From Labilibaculum sp. DW002 (GTDB taxonomy: Bacteria; Bacteroidota; Bacteroidia; Bacteroidales; Marinifilaceae): DNA of 64,000 bases. A program made the position numbers and the translations under genes. The notes beneath the pieces were generated by a model that saw only the letters and a program-made list of their open reading frames with translations, searched no databases and was not told the origin of the DNA. Positions 60,822 to 64,000 of the stretch are shown here, in pieces (positions within the stretch are counted from its first letter, which is position 1; each line of letters begins with the position of its first letter). The DNA is taken from positions 62,001-126,000 of the forward strand of contig NZ_JAKJSC010000007.1 of NCBI RefSeq assembly GCF_029029525.1. Direction: 5' to 3'.

Positions 60822-60992
60822 TTAAACTCTTTTTTTAGTGAAAAAGCTAAGTATATTAATAACAAATCCAATTGGGATTAATACTCCTGCTATAAGGTAC
60901 ATTCGATTAGATTCAGGATAATTAACCATTAAAAATAAAGATGCTGCTAAAAGTAATAGGCTAAGAATGTAAAATAGATTGTTCGTTTTCAT
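60822..60992 (-). CDS. Very small two-helix membrane protein
   Basis: 56 residues, too short to stand out in an ORF list. It has two membrane helices: NLFYILSLLLLAASLFLMV, then YLIAGVLIPIGFVINILSFF, ending in a basic tail (TKKRV). It starts at the ATG at 60992 and is part of the cluster of small membrane proteins. No family was recognised. The clean helix-loop-helix composition supports a real gene. Confidence 0.6.
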   Translation of the reverse strand: MKTNNLFYILSLLLLAASLFLMVNYPESNRMYLIAGVLIPIGFVINILSFFTKKRV

Positions 60993-61093
60993 AGGGTTTT
61001 AATTTTTTATGTGAAAGCTAAGTTTTCAAATGTTGAAGGTCCAAATGATCATCGTTAATGATTTCATATTAGTATGTCTTAAATAGGTTGGGT

Positions 61094-61261
61094 TTAATAG
61101 CCCTTGTTCTTTTTTTCTGTTTTGGCTATTTTTTCTTCGATCATTTTTAGTTTCTGATCTAATGATTCTAAGCCTTTTGTGTTTTCGTTAAAACCATTTT
61201 TAAGAACAACAATTATTCCTCCTAAAAAGGCTACAATTACAATTAGTGATATTAAATCCAT
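61094..61261 (-). CDS. Very small membrane protein with charged helix
   Basis: 55 residues. One N-terminal membrane helix (MDLISLIVIVAFLGGIIVVL) and a charged helical tail (GLESLDQKLKMIEEKIAKTE). The layout is like small membrane scaffolding or phage-shock proteins. No family was recognised. It is in the same-strand small membrane protein cluster. Confidence 0.6.
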   Translation of the reverse strand: MDLISLIVIVAFLGGIIVVLKNGFNENTKGLESLDQKLKMIEEKIAKTEKKNKGY

Positions 61262-61286
61262 ATTTTTTCATCTAAGTTTAATCAAT

Positions 61287-61514
61287 TTATCCTAACGCTT
61301 CAAAACTTTTAATCTTCAGATACACCATTCTTGCAATAGCTAGAGTCAATACTATTTTAAGCATGTTTCTGAGTGCCAAACCTACGGCATAGCCTAGGTC
61401 GTAAGCGGCAGTATTGGTTTCTCCGAAAGGCATATCGAATGCTGTGAAAACAACAGAAAGCAAAAAGATGCAAAATAGCATCAGGAAAATTCGGAGTGGT
61501 TTATTGTTTGTCAT
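61287..61514 (-). CDS. Small membrane protein of unknown function
   Basis: 75 residues from the ATG at 61514; the longer frame adds 18 basic residues. Two membrane helices: IFLMLFCIFLLSVVFTAFDM and YAVGLALRNMLKIVLTLAIA, ending MVYLKIKSFEALG. It is the first gene of the cluster of seven membrane protein genes. No family was recognised. Confidence 0.65.
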   Translation of the reverse strand: MTNNKPLRIFLMLFCIFLLSVVFTAFDMPFGETNTAAYDLGYAVGLALRNMLKIVLTLAIARMVYLKIKSFEALG

Positions 61515-62299
61515 TTTTAGTTTTTTAATTATTCGAAATCGCTTCAGCTTATATTCTTTACAAAACACCTTTTTATATTTTATATGTCAAGAAGATATGT
61601 GTCTATAAATTGGTATTCGAATATAATCATAAAAAATAAATGGGCCTTTGTTTATGAGAGAAATATTGCTTTTTGTAGTTGTTTTTTTATTTGTTTAGAT
61701 GTGCTTATTCTGGATGGCTTTATTTGGTAGGAGAAATTGTTTGGTGTTTTCTTTATCTCTTACATGGATCTGAATATAAGGGTTGTGGTATAGTTTTATT
61801 ACTTAAGTAGGAGTTTTTTCCTTTTGAAGTAAAAAAGTCTACTTAACTCATAAATATTTATAGGATGTAAATTGCTGTTAAAGATCATCAAAGAATGACA
61901 TTTACTATAATTCAATGATAATTTAAGCACATTCATTATTTTATTACCCTGGCGGTGGTGTGATAGAAGTACTTTGGGATTTTCAATCTCTGCCTTACGA
62001 AACTTTGGATTAGACTCTGAATGGTTTTACTTACTGTTTTATATTTATAATCCTGACAGCGTCTTTTTAGGCTTGTAAGCGTTTATGTATCTGCCTAAGC
62101 AATTCTCATATTTCTATGAGAATTTTAATTCTTTAGATTTTGATATTTTTCTCTCTGTTGCTTTGCGTGGCTGTGGGAGAATTTATAGTTTAAACGCTGT
62201 CAGGTTTTTCAGACTCTGACAGGTTTATTTTCCTTTGTGTTCTTCGTGAAATCCTTTGTTTACCTTGGTGGTTAAATTTTTCTCTGTGTAGCTTGATGC
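61515..62299. repeat. Gene-free region ending in a dispersed intergenic repeat
   Basis: 61515-62140 is AT-rich with no credible gene. From about 62150 to 62297 the dispersed repeat wording returns (TTTGTGTTCTTCGTGAAATC, CTTGGTGGTTAAATTTTTCT), together with the CTGTCAGG...CTGACAGG hairpin at 62198. The symporter stop codon lies within 5 nt of the end of this repeat. Confidence 0.6.
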
Positions 62300-63748
62300 T
62301 TACAACATCCCAGCTTTCTCAATAAATGCTTCTGCTTTTTCAGTCTCTGGTTTTGTAAGCAAACTAACCCCAATAAAGATTAAGGCAGAAGCAATCATCC
62401 CGAAAAGGGCTTGTTGTACCGATGCAATTTCCCAAACTGTTGGTAGCTTTACACCTAATGCTATAAGTAGGTTGTAGGTAGAAAAAAGCAGTCCGAATAT
62501 AATGGATGCAAAAGCTCCTTTTGAGTTGCCTGCTTTCCAAATAAAGGCTAAAATAAGCGGTACAAATGCTCCTGTGGCCAAAAAGTCTGATCCGATCCAA
62601 GCGATTCGTAGAATAGAACGTATTTCAAGACTAATGAGCAGGCCTAGCAATGCAATAATTAGAGTTGAGATTTTACCTGCCCACACCATTTGTTTCGAAT
62701 TGGCGAGTGGTCTAAATCTATTTTTGAAAATATCAACGCTAAGTACCAAAGCTCCTGTATTTATCATCGAATCCATGGTTGACATGATTGCGGAGCACAA
62801 GCCAACAAACATAAGAGCAGCTAGGCCAACTGGCATGTATTGAATGATCATTGCAGGAACGATACCACCTTCAGGAACCGAATCGAATAGTCCAAGGCTT
62901 AAAACACCTGTTAGAGTAACAATAAGGTATAAGGGAATAAAAACCACAAAGGCTAAGGACATCATCTTTTTTGCATCTCCGGGTGTTTTCGTAGCCGAAA
63001 TTCTTTGCCAGATATTGGCTTGTATCATCCATGAGCAACCAAAGGTAATAATGAACACAAGATTGTTCGAGATGTTATGAAAAAAGGAAAAGAACTCTGG
63101 CTTGTTATTCTTAAGCGCTATTTCTTGAACTTTTTCGAAACCACCGGAATGATTGTAGGCGAAAACAAAGAGTACTATGGCTGCGATCAGTAGAAATACA
63201 AATTGAATGATATCAGTAATCACTACACCCTTAAATCCACCAAAAAAGGAGTAGAGTAATACAATGCTAGTTCCTACTAATGCGGCAAGTTTATAATCGA
63301 TATCGAAAAAGGATTGAAAGAAATTTCCAATAACGACTGCTTGAGTCGCCACACCCAAAATCATGAAAATTAGGATTAAAAGGGAGAGGAGGAAGGCAAC
63401 TTTTTTATCGTAACGTTCTTCCATCAACTGTGGTTGGGTAATGCTACCAATTTTTCGAATGGCTTTCGAGAAGATATACATCAGAAATGTTGAGAACAGT
63501 ACTGGCATTCCGTAAATCCAAAATGAACTGATTCCTTGATTAAATCCATGATCGACCAAATCAATTGCTGATCCGCCACCCCACCATGAGGCAATAAAGG
63601 TTATCGAGAGTGCCCAAAAGGGGAGTTGTCTGCCAGCTAAAAAATAATCCTCAGTGTTTTTACTTGCTTTCGATCGAAGAACAGTGATCATGATTCCTGT
63701 AAAATACAGGGCAAGCAAGACCAAGGAGATATATTGAAGTTGATTCAT
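62300..63748 (-). CDS. Sodium:solute symporter (SSS family)
   Basis: 482 residues. About 13 membrane helices with the family pattern NTEDYFLAGRQLPFWALSIT (the SSS loop D-Y-F-L-A-G-R), FIASWWGGGSAIDLVDHGFN, SFFGGFKGVVITDIIQFVFL and MFVGLCSAIMSTMDSMINTG (the conserved sodium-site helix). The transported solute (sugar, amino acid, carboxylate or other) cannot be read from sequence alone. It stands alone, and its downstream side abuts a repeat. Confidence 0.93.
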   Translation of the reverse strand: MNQLQYISLVLLALYFTGIMITVLRSKASKNTEDYFLAGRQLPFWALSITFIASWWGGGSAIDLVDHGFNQGISSFWIYGMPVLFSTFLMYIFSKAIRKIGSITQPQLMEERYDKKVAFLLSLLILIFMILGVATQAVVIGNFFQSFFDIDYKLAALVGTSIVLLYSFFGGFKGVVITDIIQFVFLLIAAIVLFVFAYNHSGGFEKVQEIALKNNKPEFFSFFHNISNNLVFIITFGCSWMIQANIWQRISATKTPGDAKKMMSLAFVVFIPLYLIVTLTGVLSLGLFDSVPEGGIVPAMIIQYMPVGLAALMFVGLCSAIMSTMDSMINTGALVLSVDIFKNRFRPLANSKQMVWAGKISTLIIALLGLLISLEIRSILRIAWIGSDFLATGAFVPLILAFIWKAGNSKGAFASIIFGLLFSTYNLLIALGVKLPTVWEIASVQQALFGMIASALIFIGVSLLTKPETEKAEAFIEKAGML

Positions 63749-64000
63749 TTTGGATGTTTCATTTGTTAATTTTCAAAGCTAAGTATTAAAAGTAAGATTT
63801 ACTTGATGATTAATTAATACAAAAATGCCGATTTGAAGGCTAAATTACACGGAATTATTTCTTTAATAGCAATGGTCTTTTCTCTTAGGTTTTTTATTTT
63901 AATTAGAATGGGCTGTGTTATTGTGCTGATATTGAGTTAAAACGATTGCGACTTACATAGTCAAGTATTAATATGTTAAATCATTTAGCTTTACAGTAAA
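63749..64000. other. Intergenic end of the window
   Basis: AT-rich. I see no gene or recognisable site, apart from the likely upstream region of the symporter gene. Confidence 0.4.

Noticed and set aside
1-64000. tRNA or rRNA genes
   Set aside because: I looked for cloverleaf-type GTTCGAATC arms and conserved rRNA stretches on both strands and saw none; a tRNA scan would settle it.

Overview
The window looks like a chromosomal segment of a marine, low-GC member of the Bacteroidota, probably of the Marinilabiliales kind (Labilibaculum/Marinifilum-like). This assignment is an inference. It rests on a CarboxypepD_reg/TonB-dependent receptor paired with a DUF4249 lipoprotein, lipobox lipoproteins, AraC regulators with membrane sensor domains, and a DAHP synthase-chorismate mutase fusion. 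Two promoters also fit the Bacteroidota TTTG / TAnnTTTG consensus. No rRNA, tRNA, CRISPR array or insertion sequence was recognised.

Layout. 1-13.7 kb: a truncated membrane AraC-type regulator at the left edge, a lipoprotein, a tRNA-dihydrouridine synthase, the tRNA hydroxylase TrhO, an FAD oxidoreductase, small envelope proteins, an SPFH protein, a TonB receptor/DUF4249 pair and a second membrane AraC regulator. 14-23 kb: a class I DAHP synthase, a DUF559 gene beside an inverted repeat, an L,D-transpeptidase, a DPP4-like peptidase, a double-GNAT protein, DUF1697, a thioesterase and a CsgG-like protein. 23-37.7 kb: two divergent aromatic amino acid operons. The minus-strand one is aminotransferase-tyrA-DAHPS/chorismate mutase-aroB-aroA-DUF523-aroC; the plus-strand one is trpE-G-D-C-(F-B fusion)-A. 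Between them (30.30-31.24 kb) lies a control region. Toward the aro operon it holds two tandem leader peptides with runs of ten and eight consecutive aromatic residues, each followed by an intrinsic terminator. Toward the trp operon it holds one leader peptide with a Trp-Trp-Trp run, followed by a terminator. The genes and the leaders fit together as classical attenuation: uncharged Tyr/Phe/Trp tRNA would open the aro operon and uncharged Trp tRNA the trp operon.

37.8-42.2 kb is an accessory stretch of small unknown genes, REP-like hairpins, a 21-nt-period inverted array and long intergenic repeats. 42.2-47.3 kb holds a GH3 glycosidase, a secreted unknown protein and a divergent membrane-bound wHTH regulator. 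48.4-51.9 kb holds a multi-PAS hybrid histidine kinase and a tiny PspC protein, bracketed by two copies of a long intergenic repeat. 52.8-58.1 kb holds an AraC regulator divergent from an operon of a UroD-like methyltransferase, a secreted GH2 glycosidase and a corrinoid protein; this is probably a catabolic system for methylated glycosides. 58.2-61.5 kb is a run of seven small or unknown membrane proteins including an RDD protein. A sodium:solute symporter closes the window.

A cross-cutting signal is that many unrelated intergenic repeats share a 7-nt (or 21-nt) periodicity.
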